This document shows positions 1 to 9,132 of a stretch of 64,000 nucleotides of DNA, piece after piece (position 1 is the first letter of the stretch; each line of letters opens with the position of its first letter). The notes beneath the pieces are model-generated. The model saw only the letters and a program-made list of their open reading frames with translations, was not told the DNA's origin and ran no database searches. Both the position numbers and the translations under genes were made by a program. Source of the DNA: Marinomonas sp. THO17 (GTDB lineage: Bacteria > Pseudomonadota > Gammaproteobacteria > Pseudomonadales > Marinomonadaceae). Location: NCBI RefSeq assembly GCF_040436405.1, contig NZ_AP031575.1:2903501-2967500 (forward strand). The letters are read 5' to 3'.

Positions 1-761
1 CTCATCATATTGCACAGTACAGCTTTAATAATTTGGCCGTGTTATTGGGTGAGGACATTTCTTTAAATCTATCCCATATTCTCGACAAGATAGTCATCCA
101 GGGGTTTGGTGGATATTGTTTTGAGCACAATAAATTGGCTTTTGAATTCTTGTCCCATCTTGGTTATGACGTACGATTGGTGATGGCGCGGGTATTAAAT
201 GGTCAATTATTAGATCGTCCGCGTACTCACAGAATTACTTTGGTCAGCATACAAGATGATGTGTATCTGGTTGACATGGGATTTGGAGCAGATTGTCCTA
301 CGCAACCATTGCGCTTAGAGCCAGACATAGAACAAACCATTGCAACGGATACCTACCGTATTGTGAAGAGTGCGGATGGGGAATTCGATTTGCAAATTTG
401 GAAGCCGCAATCTAAGCAGTTTTATACCCTATATCGCTTTGATTTGGCCCATTACACAGATGAAGATTGTGTCTTGGGAAACTTCTATTCTTCAAAACAT
501 CCTAAAGCTGTCTTCGTGAATAATTTGGTAGCCAGTATTAAGGATGATAAGCGTACGGCGGGGATTCGTAATCATGTGTACTTTATCCGTCAAAACGGTA
601 CTGAAACCGAGTGTCTGATAGAGTCCGCTGAAGCATTACATAAGCTATTGGCTGAGGCCTTTCATATTCATGTAGAAAGCGTCATTGCAGAACATTTATT
701 TGATCGTTTTATCGCTCCGAAACTAGCAGAAGTACATGCTTGTAATGCCATCAATCCATAG
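1..761 (+). CDS. arylamine N-acetyltransferase (5' end outside window)
   Basis: Arylamine N-acetyltransferases move an acetyl group from acetyl-CoA to arylamines or hydrazines through a Cys-His-Asp triad. All three are visible: Cys in GGYCFEHN, His in the RTHRI segment, Asp in VDMGFG. The frame is open to the first bases of the window and already reads HHIAQYSFNNLAVLLG, which matches the family's N-terminal PFENL region, so the TTG at 33 is not the real start and about 20-30 residues are missing. It is followed after 23 bp by a DMT exporter, possibly co-transcribed. The substrate cannot be told from sequence. Family call is firm. Confidence 0.85.
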   Translation, partial: HHIAQYSFNNLAVLLGEDISLNLSHILDKIVIQGFGGYCFEHNKLAFEFLSHLGYDVRLVMARVLNGQLLDRPRTHRITLVSIQDDVYLVDMGFGADCPTQPLRLEPDIEQTIATDTYRIVKSADGEFDLQIWKPQSKQFYTLYRFDLAHYTDEDCVLGNFYSSKHPKAVFVNNLVASIKDDKRTAGIRNHVYFIRQNGTETECLIESAEALHKLLAEAFHIHVESVIAEHLFDRFIAPKLAEVHACNAINP

Positions 762-784
762 TCACTAAGACAAGGACCTTTGTT

Positions 785-1714
785 ATGAACCCGCTGATTA
801 TGCTCTTTGTATGGGCCTTATTGATGGCATCATCTTTTGTGGTGTCGGGCAATATGGTGATGTACGCCAGCCCGATTGCGACAGCATTTTTTCGTTTTGT
901 TTTTGCTCTAGTGTTGATGGCAGGTATCTTGTTCTTTAAGAAATATCTTGTTAAGACCGAGCATCATTTTCTGTTGCAGATGAAAGCCTTGTTTAAAGGG
1001 CCAACGATGTGGCATTACGCAATGATTAGTGGTTCTTTGGTTGGCTTTTTTATTGGTATGTTTATCGCTTTGCAATCGACAACGCCATTGCATACGTCCG
1101 TGCTTTATACTCTGGTCCCTTTAATGGGCGTGTTGATCGCTAAGTTCTGGTTAGATGAAGCAATGTCACCCGTTAAGGTATTTGGTTTTGTGCTGGGCTC
1201 TTTTGGGGCTATTTTAGTGTTGTTGGCGACACAAGGAAGTGGACCGTTTGTTTGGCACAAAGGTGACTATATTTTTCTTGCAGCCTCTGTTTTATTGGCC
1301 TTTCATGTGGTGTCGGTACAAAAATGGGGGAAATCCGTCGAGGCATTTGAAGGCGCCTTTCTGATCATGTTGTTTGGTTCTATATGGTTATTGCCCATTG
1401 TCTTGTGGTGGGGCGATCTGGCTAATGTGGCTTGGGGACAGCTAGGCTTTTGGCTAAACGCTTTATATCTCACGATTTTCACCACTCTGTTTACCTTTAT
1501 GCTGCAACAGATATTGGTGCGTCGTGTGGGAGCGAATCGCATACTGGCTGCGTCTTATACTATTCCTGTTTGGGTTGCAGTTTATTTAGTCTTGACGACT
1601 TGGAACTGGTCTTTGCTACTGAATATGGGGTTTGCATTGGGGCTGGTGTGTTTGCTAGTGGCTTTGTATTTGATTGATCAACAAACTAAAATCAAACCAT
1701 TGGTAGAAGGGTAA
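785..1714 (+). CDS. DMT-superfamily (EamA) transporter
   Basis: This 309-residue inner-membrane protein is almost entirely hydrophobic and shows about ten transmembrane segments arranged as two EamA halves, the usual size and layout of drug/metabolite exporters. Landmarks are the substituted Pro/Gly helices such as SVLYTLVPLMGVLIAKFWLDE in the first half and the equivalent AASYTIPVWVAVYLVL in the second. It lies 23 bp after the N-acetyltransferase and upstream of a Crp-like regulator. Substrate unknown; export of a small metabolite is typical of the family. Confidence 0.85.
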   Translation: MNPLIMLFVWALLMASSFVVSGNMVMYASPIATAFFRFVFALVLMAGILFFKKYLVKTEHHFLLQMKALFKGPTMWHYAMISGSLVGFFIGMFIALQSTTPLHTSVLYTLVPLMGVLIAKFWLDEAMSPVKVFGFVLGSFGAILVLLATQGSGPFVWHKGDYIFLAASVLLAFHVVSVQKWGKSVEAFEGAFLIMLFGSIWLLPIVLWWGDLANVAWGQLGFWLNALYLTIFTTLFTFMLQQILVRRVGANRILAASYTIPVWVAVYLVLTTWNWSLLLNMGFALGLVCLLVALYLIDQQTKIKPLVEG

Positions 1715-1766
1715 ACTTTTATCTAATCATATTAGCCTAATGATATTTAGACGCAGTGGAAAGGGT

Positions 1767-2366
1767 ATGGACAAGGCGCAACTAGAGATCGAGTTTCAAC
1801 GTCACTTTACTGAGCAGGGTTTTGAGATCGATTGGCAAAGACTGTCTTTGCCGATGAGCTTTCATGCTGTGGCAAAAGGGGATTTTCTGTTTCGCCAAGG
1901 GGACTATGCTCAACGACTTTTCTTTTTGCATAAAGGTCTGGTGCGTTATGTGAAGATTTCCCAAGATGGCAAAGAATTTACTAAGGCCTTTGTACGAGCA
2001 CCTAAGATTATTGGTTCCACTCGTGCAATGGTTGAAAACTCGGTGACCTTATTTGGTATACAAGCCTTACAGGATTGCGTAATTAGCTCTTATGATTGGC
2101 AAGAGTTTTATACTCAGATGCATCAAGACTTAGGTTTTTTGACCTATTACAGTCATTTCATGGAACAAATTTTTCTCACCAAAGACACGCGAGAAAGTGC
2201 CTTTGTTGAACACTCAGCAGAACGTCGTTATTTGGATTTTTGTGTTGAATATCCAGATTTAAAAGACACCATTCCTCAACAACAAATTGCCTCTTATTTA
2301 GGCATTACCCCTGTGGCATTAAGTCGTATTCGGCAGCGTCTGAAATTACAAGCACAAAGTGAATGA
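1767..2366 (+). CDS. Crp/Fnr-family transcriptional regulator
   Basis: About 199 residues. The N-terminal half is a cyclic-nucleotide-type beta-barrel (GDFLFRQGDYAQRLFFLHKGLVRYV). The C-terminal end is a winged helix-turn-helix with recognition-helix text QQQIASYLGITPVALSRIRQ. No Fnr-type cysteine cluster is seen, so it is not an oxygen sensor; the effector is unknown. An in-frame ATG exists at 1740, but the ATG at 1767 sits behind GGAAAGGG and is preferred. It may control the preceding exporter or acetyltransferase genes; that is inference from position. Confidence 0.8.
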   Translation: MDKAQLEIEFQRHFTEQGFEIDWQRLSLPMSFHAVAKGDFLFRQGDYAQRLFFLHKGLVRYVKISQDGKEFTKAFVRAPKIIGSTRAMVENSVTLFGIQALQDCVISSYDWQEFYTQMHQDLGFLTYYSHFMEQIFLTKDTRESAFVEHSAERRYLDFCVEYPDLKDTIPQQQIASYLGITPVALSRIRQRLKLQAQSE

Positions 2367-2393
2367 CTAAGAGCGGTTGTCTTTTTCTTTTCT

Positions 2394-2440
2394 ATATGAT
2401 GAAGATCGACTGTCGATACTTTGATGGTTTTTCATCATAT
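2394..2440. promoter_or_regulatory. candidate upstream activating sequence for the sigma54 regulator
   Basis: ATATGATGAA (2394-2403) is repeated inverted as TTCATCATAT (2431-2440). The same half-sites recur in front of the aldehyde dehydrogenase gene (5326-5375). The pair lies about 130 bp upstream of a -24/-12 promoter, the usual distance for an NtrC/XylR-class activator site. The shared 13-mer TTTTTCATCATAT occurs in both regions. Confidence 0.6.
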
Positions 2441-2566
2441 CGTTAAATTTTAATGACTATGTCCTTTCAGTATTCCGTGATTAATCAATTAAGTCGCTTA
2501 GATAAAATCAATTAAATCAATAATATAGTTTTTCATTTATGTCTCGCTCAGCATTTTTAGTCTTGT

Positions 2567-2582
2567 GGGCATGGTCCGTGCA
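2567..2582 (+). promoter_or_regulatory. sigma54 (-24/-12) promoter of the SDR gene
   Basis: GGGCATGGTCCGTGCA fits the TGGCACG-N4-TTGCA consensus, with the GG and GC dinucleotides at the correct spacing. It is 78 bp upstream of the dehydrogenase start. The rest of the 293-bp gap between the Crp-like gene and the dehydrogenase holds the upstream activating site and AT-rich DNA. Confidence 0.6.
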
Positions 2583-2659
2583 ATTCCTTTTCATCTATGA
2601 CGGCGTTAGGTCGTGTCATTGATTTGCGATTTGAACAATAAAAATAAGGAGAAATCTAT

Positions 2660-3427
2660 ATGTCATTAGCCAACAAAACGATTGTGATTACTGGTGTGTC
2701 TTCTGGTATCGGCGCTGATGTTGCCAAGTTTGCTCGCCATCAAGGGGCGAGAGTGATTGGTATGGATAGAAACCCTGCTAGTTTGTCTTTGGACGATTTC
2801 ATTCAGGTTGATCTGGGCGACATTAGCGCTATTGATCAAGCCATTGCGCACTTGCCTGAACAAATTGACGCTTTGTGCAATATTGCTGGTGTTCCGGGTA
2901 CTGCAGAAGCAGAATTGGTAGGACGAGTTAATTATCTTGGCTTACGTTATTTGACTGAGTCCCTATTACCGCGTTTTAGCCAAGGAGCCAGTGTCGTCAA
3001 CGTGGCGTCTATTTTAGGGGCGGAATGGCCAGAGCGTTTAACAGAACATAAAGCCTTGGCTGCGACCAAAGACTATCATGCAGGTGCCGAATGGTTAGCA
3101 CAGCATCCTGTAGAGCAAGACACTTGCTATCAGTATTTTAAAGAAGCGCTTATTGTTTGGACCACACAACAAGCTCTGCCTTGGTTTAGAGATCATGGCG
3201 TGCGTATGAATTGTGTGGCGCCAGGCCCTGTTATGACTCCCATTTTAGGGGATTTTGTCAGCATGTTAGGGGAAGAAAGAGTACAAGCCGATGCTGATCG
3301 AATGTTGCGTCCTGCTTTTTCTGATGAAGTGGCGGATGTCATTACCTTTCTATGTTCGGAGCAAGCTCGATGGATTTGTGGTGCGAATATTCCTGTTGAT
3401 GGAGGCTTGGCGTCTACCTACATTTAA
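2660..3427 (+). CDS. short-chain dehydrogenase, coniferyl/aryl-alcohol type
   Basis: A 255-residue classical SDR. The Rossmann glycine motif TGVSSGIG is at residues 11-18, the NIAG structural motif at about 78, and the catalytic Tyr-Lys pair in YQYFK (Tyr-x3-Lys). The C-terminus ends in the usual PVDGG. Overall it resembles coniferyl-alcohol dehydrogenase and 3-alpha-hydroxysteroid dehydrogenase-like SDRs, which oxidise alcohols with NAD(P)+. A strong ribosome-binding site (AAGGAG) precedes the ATG. With the benzaldehyde-type dehydrogenase at 5567-7027 and the sigma54 activator between them, the likely role is aryl alcohol to aldehyde oxidation; the substrate is inferred. Confidence 0.75.
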   Translation: MSLANKTIVITGVSSGIGADVAKFARHQGARVIGMDRNPASLSLDDFIQVDLGDISAIDQAIAHLPEQIDALCNIAGVPGTAEAELVGRVNYLGLRYLTESLLPRFSQGASVVNVASILGAEWPERLTEHKALAATKDYHAGAEWLAQHPVEQDTCYQYFKEALIVWTTQQALPWFRDHGVRMNCVAPGPVMTPILGDFVSMLGEERVQADADRMLRPAFSDEVADVITFLCSEQARWICGANIPVDGGLASTYI

Positions 3428-3429
3428 CT

Positions 3430-3536
3430 GCACACCTGGGTCTATGTTGAATAACAGCACACTTGGGTCTATGTTGAATAACAGCACACTTGGGTCTATG
3501 TTGAATAACAGCAAACTTGGGTCTATGTTGAAGAAG
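3430..3536. repeat. 27-bp tandem repeat, about four copies
   Basis: The unit TCTATGTTGAATAACAGCAC plus ACTTGGG starts at 3441, 3468, 3495 and 3522; the last copy is partial and diverges into the regulator's 3' end. The array exactly fills the gap between the convergent SDR and regulator genes. The 27-bp period keeps frame, so spurious ORFs run through it. Confidence 0.85.
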
Positions 3537-3539
3537 AAA

Positions 3540-5318
3540 TCAGGGAGCGGATTTCTTCTTCAAACGATAGGCCAGTTGCGGTCTAGTCAGGCCAACCTTT
3601 CGTGCGGCTTCAGATAAGTTGCCTTGCGCCAATTCCACTGCCGTCTGTAGCAAATGATTTTCCAATTCTTCTAATGCTAGGTTACCTTGTCCCTCGGCAA
3701 ATTGCTTAATCTGTTCTCCTAAATTGTCATTGGATACAGGTTTATTTGTTTGGCTAAGAGTGCCTTTTTGATTAACAGAATAAATGACTTCCTCTGGTAT
3801 GCTTTCATTGCGAAACACATGATGAAGCTCGATTAGCTCATTTTCTTCTGCGGCAATCACGCCTCGTTCGATGAGATTTTGCAATTCGCGAATGTTACCC
3901 GGGAAGTCATAGTTGAATAAGCCACGTCGTGCATTCTGAGTGAAGCCTGTGGGGGATTTGTTATGTTGTTGGCAAAAGTAGCGATAAAAATGATTTACCA
4001 GCAAGGGGATGTCTGCTTTACGTTCTCGTAATGGTGGCAAATGAATAGGGAAGACATTTAGGCGAAAGAATAAATCTTCCCTAAATTCACCACGTTTGAC
4101 CGCCTCTCGCAGATCGACATTGGTGGCAGCCACAACACGAACATTGACTTTTATAGGTGCTATGCCGCCCACCCGTTCAATTTCCTTTTCTTGTAAAGCG
4201 CGCAGTAATTTACTCTGCCCAGCAAGATTTAAGGTGCCGATTTCGTCGAGAAATAAGGTGCCATTGTTGGCTCTTTCGAAACGTCCTGGGCGGCTGTGCG
4301 AGGCTCCAGTATAAGCGCCTTTTTCTACGCCAAATAGCTCGGATTCTAATAAGTTTTCAGGTAGCGCCGCGCAGTTAAAGGCAACAAAGGGACCTTCTCT
4401 TTTGCTGAATTTGTGTAGCATACTGGCGAACAGTTCTTTACCGACGCCTGATTCCCCTGTAAATAACACAGTTGCGTTGGTGGGAGCCACTTTTTGTAAG
4501 GCATGATTGGCTGCGGTGAAGGTGGCTGATACGCCTATCATTGACGTTTCCTGACTTTCTTCTAGGTTGTCATCTGGTGAGGCTGTGTCAGCAGAAGCGG
4601 GATTTTTATTTGTCGTTGCTCTTGTATTGAGAAAGCGGATGTCTTCATCGACACTGTCCCATAGTTCAACGGATTTTCCAACAACACGACATACAGAATG
4701 CCCCATACACTGACATTCGACCTCACGAAAGACAACCAGTGAGCCGACTAAGCCAGATACATATCCGATAGCGTAACCAAGTTCCATCCAGCATACCGGC
4801 GAACTGCCGAAGCCATATGTGGCAATGTGCTCTTCTACTTCAGCACTGTGATGCCAGATAAATTCCCCATCATATAAACCTTTTTCGGTATCGAATTCAA
4901 AATGTAGGGTTTCTACTTTCACCAATCCTTCTAAACCATGAAGATGGGTGCCTGCTTCAAAGATGGCAGCTGCTTGTGCATCTGGCCAACGTTGGCGGAT
5001 TAATTCAGCATCTCTAATGCCGGAAAGGTAACCTGTTCTGGTTAAAATATCGCGAGACTTGTCTAACCCAAGAGAATCAATCAGTTCTTGGCGTAACAAG
5101 CCAAATGAAGAGGTATGCAGGAGAATCATACGTTCTTCTTCTAGCCATATGCGTCCATCTCCAGGGGAAAAATACAGACATTCTGTTAGATCATCTATAG
5201 AAGGATATTGATGCGACGCCAATTCCTTTGAACTGCCTTTGAGTAAAACAGTATCGTCGTTTTTTGCCATGTCGGCCAATGAAATGCGAGAAGGATGCGT
5301 CATACTATGCTGTCTCAA
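3540..5318 (-). CDS. XylR/DmpR-like sigma54-dependent activator with V4R sensor
   Basis: A 592-residue NtrC-family regulator. The N-terminal third (to about residue 220) is the XylR-N plus V4R sensory module that binds aromatic effectors in XylR and DmpR. The central AAA+ domain has Walker A GESGVGKE, the sigma54-contact loop GAYTGA, Walker [10 protein letters not shown] and the arginine-finger region [13 protein letters not shown]. The C-terminus is a Fis-type helix-turn-helix ([21 protein letters not shown]). It is divergent from the aldehyde dehydrogenase and convergent with the SDR. Both enzyme genes have sigma54 promoters and paired TGATGAA/TTCATCA sites, so it is very likely their activator. 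Starts at 5318 or at the second Met, 5303, are both possible. Confidence 0.85.
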   Translation of the reverse strand: MRQHSMTHPSRISLADMAKNDDTVLLKGSSKELASHQYPSIDDLTECLYFSPGDGRIWLEEERMILLHTSSFGLLRQELIDSLGLDKSRDILTRTGYLSGIRDAELIRQRWPDAQAAAIFEAGTHLHGLEGLVKVETLHFEFDTEKGLYDGEFIWHHSAEVEEHIATYGFGSSPVCWMELGYAIGYVSGLVGSLVVFREVECQCMGHSVCRVVGKSVELWDSVDEDIRFLNTRATTNKNPASADTASPDDNLEESQETSMIGVSATFTAANHALQKVAPTNATVLFTGESGVGKELFASMLHKFSKREGPFVAFNCAALPENLLESELFGVEKGAYTGASHSRPGRFERANNGTLFLDEIGTLNLAGQSKLLRALQEKEIERVGGIAPIKVNVRVVAATNVDLREAVKRGEFREDLFFRLNVFPIHLPPLRERKADIPLLVNHFYRYFCQQHNKSPTGFTQNARRGLFNYDFPGNIRELQNLIERGVIAAEENELIELHHVFRNESIPEEVIYSVNQKGTLSQTNKPVSNDNLGEQIKQFAEGQGNLALEELENHLLQTAVELAQGNLSEAARKVGLTRPQLAYRLKKKSAP

Positions 5319-5325
5319 TTTGCCC

Positions 5326-5375
5326 TGATGAAATGGTTAAGCGTTTTTCTTAGTCTGAATGTTTTTTCATCATAT
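5326..5375. promoter_or_regulatory. second candidate upstream activating sequence
   Basis: TGATGAAA (5326-5333) and its inverse TTTCATCA (5365-5372) flank about 31 bp. The right half lies in TTTTTCATCATAT, shared exactly with 2428-2440. It is 117 bp upstream of the -24 element at 5492 and overlaps the regulator's own leader, so autoregulation is possible. Confidence 0.55.
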
Positions 5376-5491
5376 GGTCAACTGTTTGCTTCATCCATTT
5401 TTTGCGACACCCCATTCGATTTTTGATTTTTAAGAGAAAAATTATTGAGAATCAGTTAATTATGTAAATAGCAATCAAGGAATTGAGTAAG

Positions 5492-5507
5492 CGGCATGAG
5501 GATTGCT
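5492..5507 (+). promoter_or_regulatory. sigma54 (-24/-12) promoter of the aldehyde dehydrogenase gene
   Basis: CGGCATGAGGATTGCT matches TGGCACG-N4-TTGCW with correct spacing. It is 60 bp upstream of the start codon. Confidence 0.7.
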
Positions 5508-5566
5508 CTGTCAGGCTAATCCATTTATTGGAGATCAAATAAAAATAAGACTTAGGAGAACATTTT

Positions 5567-7027
5567 ATGTCTAACTCTGTATTAACATCACAAAAATGGT
5601 CAGGTCACTTTTTTAATGGTGATTGGGTTGCGGCGAAACAATCACAAGATGTCATTGAACCTGCAACTGGTGAGGCAATGAGCCAAGTGGGCATGGCGAC
5701 AGCAGACGATATTTATCTAGCTTGCCAGCAAGCCAGCAAAGCCCAAAAAGAATGGCTGTCTGTACCACCAAGAGATAAGTCGGCAATGTTTCACAAGGCG
5801 GCGCAATTCCTACAGGAAAATTTCGATGATTTAGCCTTATATATTGCACGTGAAACGGGTGGTATTGTTCCTAAAGGTATGCATGAAGTGAAAGAAGCGA
5901 TTGTCATTCTTCAGCTTGCAGCCAACATGACGTTGGAACCAAACGGTCTTACCTTACCTTCGACACCAGAACGCCAATCTTATGCGAAGCGTCAACCTTT
6001 AGGTGTCGTGGGGGTTATTTCTCCTTTTAATTTCCCACTTATCTTGTCTATTCGTTCTATTGCTCCAGCGTTAGCTACAGGTAATGCTGTGGTCACTAAG
6101 CCAGACCCACAAACACCAGTGACAGGCGGATTTATCTTAGCAATGGCTTTGGAAGCAGCAGGCTTTCCTAAAGGATTGTTGCAAGTTTTGCCAGGTGGTG
6201 TGGAAGCGGGTGAAGCACTTTGTGCCGCTCCTGAAGTGCAAATGGTGGCCTTTACTGGTTCCACAGCAGCGGGTCGTAAAGTGGGTGAAGCTTGTGGTCG
6301 TAACCTGAAAAAAGTTTCTTTAGAGTTGGGCGGTAAAAGCTCGCTAATCGTGTTGGAAGATGCGGATCTTGATGTGGCTGCGAGTAATATTGCATGGGGA
6401 GCTTACTTCCATCAAGGCCAAATCTGTATGGCATCTGGACGTATTCTTGTTCAGCAAAGTGTGGCTGAAGCATTGACGGCAAAAATTGTCGAGAAAGCCA
6501 AGCATTTGCCAGTGGGGAATCCTGCTACCAGTGAAGTGGCAATTGGACCTATTATCAATCCTCGTCAGTTAGAGAGGGTACATGCCATAGTGCAAGATAC
6601 AGTGGCGGCAGGTGCGAAGCTAGAAGCTGGTGGTACCCATGAAGGGCCATTTTACCAGCCAACGGTATTGAGTGGTGTAAAACCTGGCATGCGCTCATTC
6701 GATGAAGAAATTTTTGGTCCAGTTGTGAATATCGTGACGTTTGACAAAGATGAGGACGCCATTGAGTTAGCCAATAACACAGAATATGGCTTAGCTGGTG
6801 CCGTGATTTCGAATAACTTGTCTCGTGCTCAGGCGATTGGTGCGCAATTGCATGTTGGTCTGTTGCATATTAACGACCAAACCGTGAACGATGAGTGCAT
6901 TAACCCATTTGGTGGCTGTGGTGCTTCAGGTAATGGCAGCGCAGTGTGTGGCCCTGCAGACTGGGATTTGTATACTCACTGGCAGTGGATGACGGTAAAA
7001 GCCAGTGCGACGCCTTATCCATTCTAG
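5567..7027 (+). CDS. NAD-dependent aldehyde dehydrogenase, benzaldehyde dehydrogenase type
   Basis: A full-length 486-residue ALDH. Visible motifs are the catalytic-site FNFP loop (ISPFNFPL), the nucleotide-site FTGSTAAG, the general-base Glu in LELGGK, the catalytic Cys in QGQICMASGR, and the C-terminal EIFGPV and FGGCGASGNGS. The C-terminal end resembles benzaldehyde and vanillin dehydrogenases (XylC/AreC group), which oxidise aromatic aldehydes to acids. The gene has its own sigma54 promoter and ends at a strong terminator. Together with the SDR it would convert an aryl alcohol to an aryl carboxylate. The exact aldehyde is not determinable. Confidence 0.85.
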   Translation: MSNSVLTSQKWSGHFFNGDWVAAKQSQDVIEPATGEAMSQVGMATADDIYLACQQASKAQKEWLSVPPRDKSAMFHKAAQFLQENFDDLALYIARETGGIVPKGMHEVKEAIVILQLAANMTLEPNGLTLPSTPERQSYAKRQPLGVVGVISPFNFPLILSIRSIAPALATGNAVVTKPDPQTPVTGGFILAMALEAAGFPKGLLQVLPGGVEAGEALCAAPEVQMVAFTGSTAAGRKVGEACGRNLKKVSLELGGKSSLIVLEDADLDVAASNIAWGAYFHQGQICMASGRILVQQSVAEALTAKIVEKAKHLPVGNPATSEVAIGPIINPRQLERVHAIVQDTVAAGAKLEAGGTHEGPFYQPTVLSGVKPGMRSFDEEIFGPVVNIVTFDKDEDAIELANNTEYGLAGAVISNNLSRAQAIGAQLHVGLLHINDQTVNDECINPFGGCGASGNGSAVCGPADWDLYTHWQWMTVKASATPYPF

Positions 7028-7080
7028 GATGCCTTAACCATGTTAAATAGTTACTGAGCTGATAGACTTGTTCTGGTAAC

Positions 7081-7109
7081 AAAATGCCCCGCACCTGCGG
7101 GGCATTTTT
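7081..7109. terminator. bidirectional Rho-independent terminator
   Basis: AAAATGCCCCGC (7081-7092) pairs with GCGGGGCATTTT (7097-7108) around a 4-nt loop, with A and T tracts on both sides. It serves the aldehyde dehydrogenase (+) and the converging dsbA-family gene (-). Confidence 0.9.
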
Positions 7110-7127
7110 ATGTCTTTGCCAAGTGTT

Positions 7128-7781
7128 TTATACGCTTTCTTTTGCCATGATTTCTTCTAATGCGTCTTTAAATATCTCTGCCGGCTGTCCGCCGGAAATC
7201 GCGTATTTATTATTGATGATTAGGGTTGGAACAGATTGAACGCCATTTTGTTGCCAGAAGGTTTCTTGTTCACGTACTTCGCTGGCATACAACTGACCTT
7301 CTAATACGGCTTTGGCTTCCGTTAAATCTAAATCCACACTGGCAGCTAGATTGGCTAGCACAGTGTAATCACTCACGTCTTGGTTGTGAGTAAAGTGTGC
7401 CTTAAACAGCGCTGCTTTTAGCTCCGCTTGCTTGCCTTGAATGCCTGCCCAATGAAGTAGGCGATGCGCATCAAACGAATTATACATGCGGCTGTCGTTG
7501 GTAAAATTGAAATCAAAGTCCACTTCTTGACCACGGGCTTTGATCATGGCGCGGTTTTGGTCGGATTCTTGTTCAGTGATGCCATATTTTTCAATAATAT
7601 GTTCTTGGATATTTTGTCCTTCTGGCGGCATATTGGGATTCAATTCAAATGGCTGGAAGGAAATATCTACCGTTACAGAATCATCAAGCTGCGCTAGAGC
7701 TTTGTTTAAATTACCCAAACCCACTACGCACCAAGGACACATGATGTCTGAGACAAATTGGATATTAAGATTGCTGCTCAT
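7128..7781 (-). CDS. DsbA-family oxidoreductase (FrnE-like)
   Basis: 217 residues, thioredoxin fold with an inserted helical domain. The active site is CPWC near residue 15 (SDIMCPWCVVG), and the cis-Pro loop is QSVPTLIINN around residue 180. There is no signal peptide, so it is cytoplasmic, as is usual for FrnE/2-hydroxychromene-2-carboxylate isomerase-like members. Those members act in thiol-disulfide exchange, often linked to oxidative stress. It stands alone on the minus strand. Confidence 0.85.
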   Translation of the reverse strand: MSSNLNIQFVSDIMCPWCVVGLGNLNKALAQLDDSVTVDISFQPFELNPNMPPEGQNIQEHIIEKYGITEQESDQNRAMIKARGQEVDFDFNFTNDSRMYNSFDAHRLLHWAGIQGKQAELKAALFKAHFTHNQDVSDYTVLANLAASVDLDLTEAKAVLEGQLYASEVREQETFWQQNGVQSVPTLIINNKYAISGGQPAEIFKDALEEIMAKESV

Positions 7782-7892
7782 AATTGGATACCTAAAAAAT
7801 GAATATTAAGAAGGTGCTATGGGCATTTTTAATAAATTAAAGGTAACTCGCTTAAAGAACGGATAATATGCGCAGAATTTGCACCCTTTTAC

Positions 7893-7934
7893 AAAAAGAA
7901 AAGGACTTGTTCCTTGTCTGTTATGGAACAAGCC
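7893..7934 (-). terminator. Rho-independent terminator of the 2OG oxygenase gene
   Basis: On the minus strand GGCTTGTTCC (7934-7925) pairs with GGAACAAGTCC (7913-7903), followed by a TTTTCTTTTT tract. It lies just past the stop codon at 7943. Confidence 0.8.
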
Positions 7935-7942
7935 CTCATGGT

Positions 7943-8785
7943 TTAAATGACACCCAACTCTACAAGGCGTTCATGTAAGTAGCTTTGTGCCGTATAGCGA
8001 TCGGATAATACGACTTCCGGTTTCGGGTGAAGGAATAGTGGTAAAGAAATACGTGATTTGGTTTTATCCGATCCTTCTGGATTGATTACTCGATGAGACG
8101 TGGAAGGAAAGTAACCGCCTGAAGCTTCTTGCAACATATCCCCTATATTGATGATTAGAGTGCCAAAATCACAGGGTACGTCCATCCAAGAGCCATCTTT
8201 GGCTTTGACTTGAAGGCCAGGCTCATTTGCCGATGGTAGAACAGTCAATAAGTTAATGTCTTCGTGGGCGCCAGCACGAATGGCACCGAGCTCTTCATCA
8301 CCTTTCAAAGGAGGATAATGTAAGACACGTAGCAGGGTTTGATCGCTGTTTTCCACCATGCTGGAAAGAGACTGGGTGTAGTTTTTCGCAACGTCCGCAG
8401 GGGTGTGCGACTCGACCCATGACAGTAGTTCCGCAGCTAAGCTATTGGCTTCACTGTAATATTGGGCGAGCAAGGCTTTTTTGTCCGCTGGGCATTGACC
8501 CCAAGGGTAATAATGGAAATACTCCTTGATGTCTTTTTTAGTATGGCCTTTGGCCGTTTCAGAAACGTCAGCAGGGAAGAATCCGTCTTGAGTGCCTTTG
8601 TTATAAACAAAGTTTTGCTTGTCTTCACTGTTAAAAAAAGCTTGCCATTCTTGGTAGATCGCGCTGACAAGGGATTGTTGGATTGGGTGGTTTTTCAGTA
8701 CCCCGAAGCCTGTTTCGTGCAGAGATTTAACGAAGTCTTGTTGTGCAGTAGGGCTAGTGTAGTCGATTGCTTTTAATGTCGTCAT
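7943..8785 (-). CDS. 2-oxoglutarate/Fe(II)-dependent oxygenase, isopenicillin N synthase family
   Basis: 280 residues. The non-haem iron ligands are visible as His-x-Asp in AHEDINLLTVL and the distal His in SHRVIN. The 2-oxoglutarate contact Arg-x-Ser is in SRISLPLF. The N-terminal DIOX_N region (QDFVKSLHETGFGVLKNHPI) is present. Family members hydroxylate or desaturate small molecules in the cytosol; the substrate is unknown. A single-gene unit with its own terminator. Confidence 0.8.
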   Translation of the reverse strand: MTTLKAIDYTSPTAQQDFVKSLHETGFGVLKNHPIQQSLVSAIYQEWQAFFNSEDKQNFVYNKGTQDGFFPADVSETAKGHTKKDIKEYFHYYPWGQCPADKKALLAQYYSEANSLAAELLSWVESHTPADVAKNYTQSLSSMVENSDQTLLRVLHYPPLKGDEELGAIRAGAHEDINLLTVLPSANEPGLQVKAKDGSWMDVPCDFGTLIINIGDMLQEASGGYFPSTSHRVINPEGSDKTKSRISLPLFLHPKPEVVLSDRYTAQSYLHERLVELGVI

Positions 8786-8880
8786 TGTGTTCTTTCACCA
8801 TAAGTATTGAGTTGTTTGTTATTGTAGGCTGACACCAAAGTGGGGCAGCATTGAACAAAAAAATCGCAATATGGTAGGGA

Positions 8881-9132
8881 CTAGGAAGACCAACCACTAT
8901 GGAAAAAGTAGCGTAAATCTATGCTTTCCGCTTGATAATGTAATGACCAATTCATCAAACTTGCCGTTTTTAAACAAAGGTATGCCGGCTCATGTTCAGC
9001 AATAACCTGTTCAAAATGTGATGATGGCAATGACATTTGTTTTGAACCTATTAAGAAAACTTCATTAACAAAAGTGTTTGTGCCAACTAGTGTACTAACT
9101 GAGCGGGCAGTTTTGAAGGGATTTGGTAACAA
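8881..9132 (-). CDS. possible small protein of unknown function
   Basis: An 83-residue frame in an otherwise empty 516-bp gap (8786-9301) between the 2OG oxygenase and yqgE. The predicted protein has no recognised motif and no clear ribosome-binding site, but its composition (SHFEQVIAEHEPAYLCLK) is not obviously random. The rest of the gap shows AT-rich promoter-like DNA only. It may be non-coding. Confidence 0.3.
   Translation of the reverse strand: MLPNPFKTARSVSTLVGTNTFVNEVFLIGSKQMSLPSSHFEQVIAEHEPAYLCLKTASLMNWSLHYQAESIDLRYFFHSGWSS

Noticed and set aside
3291..3617. 108-residue plus-strand frame through the 27-bp repeats
   Set aside because: It overlaps the SDR end and the regulator 3' end in another frame and exists because the repeat has a 27-bp period.
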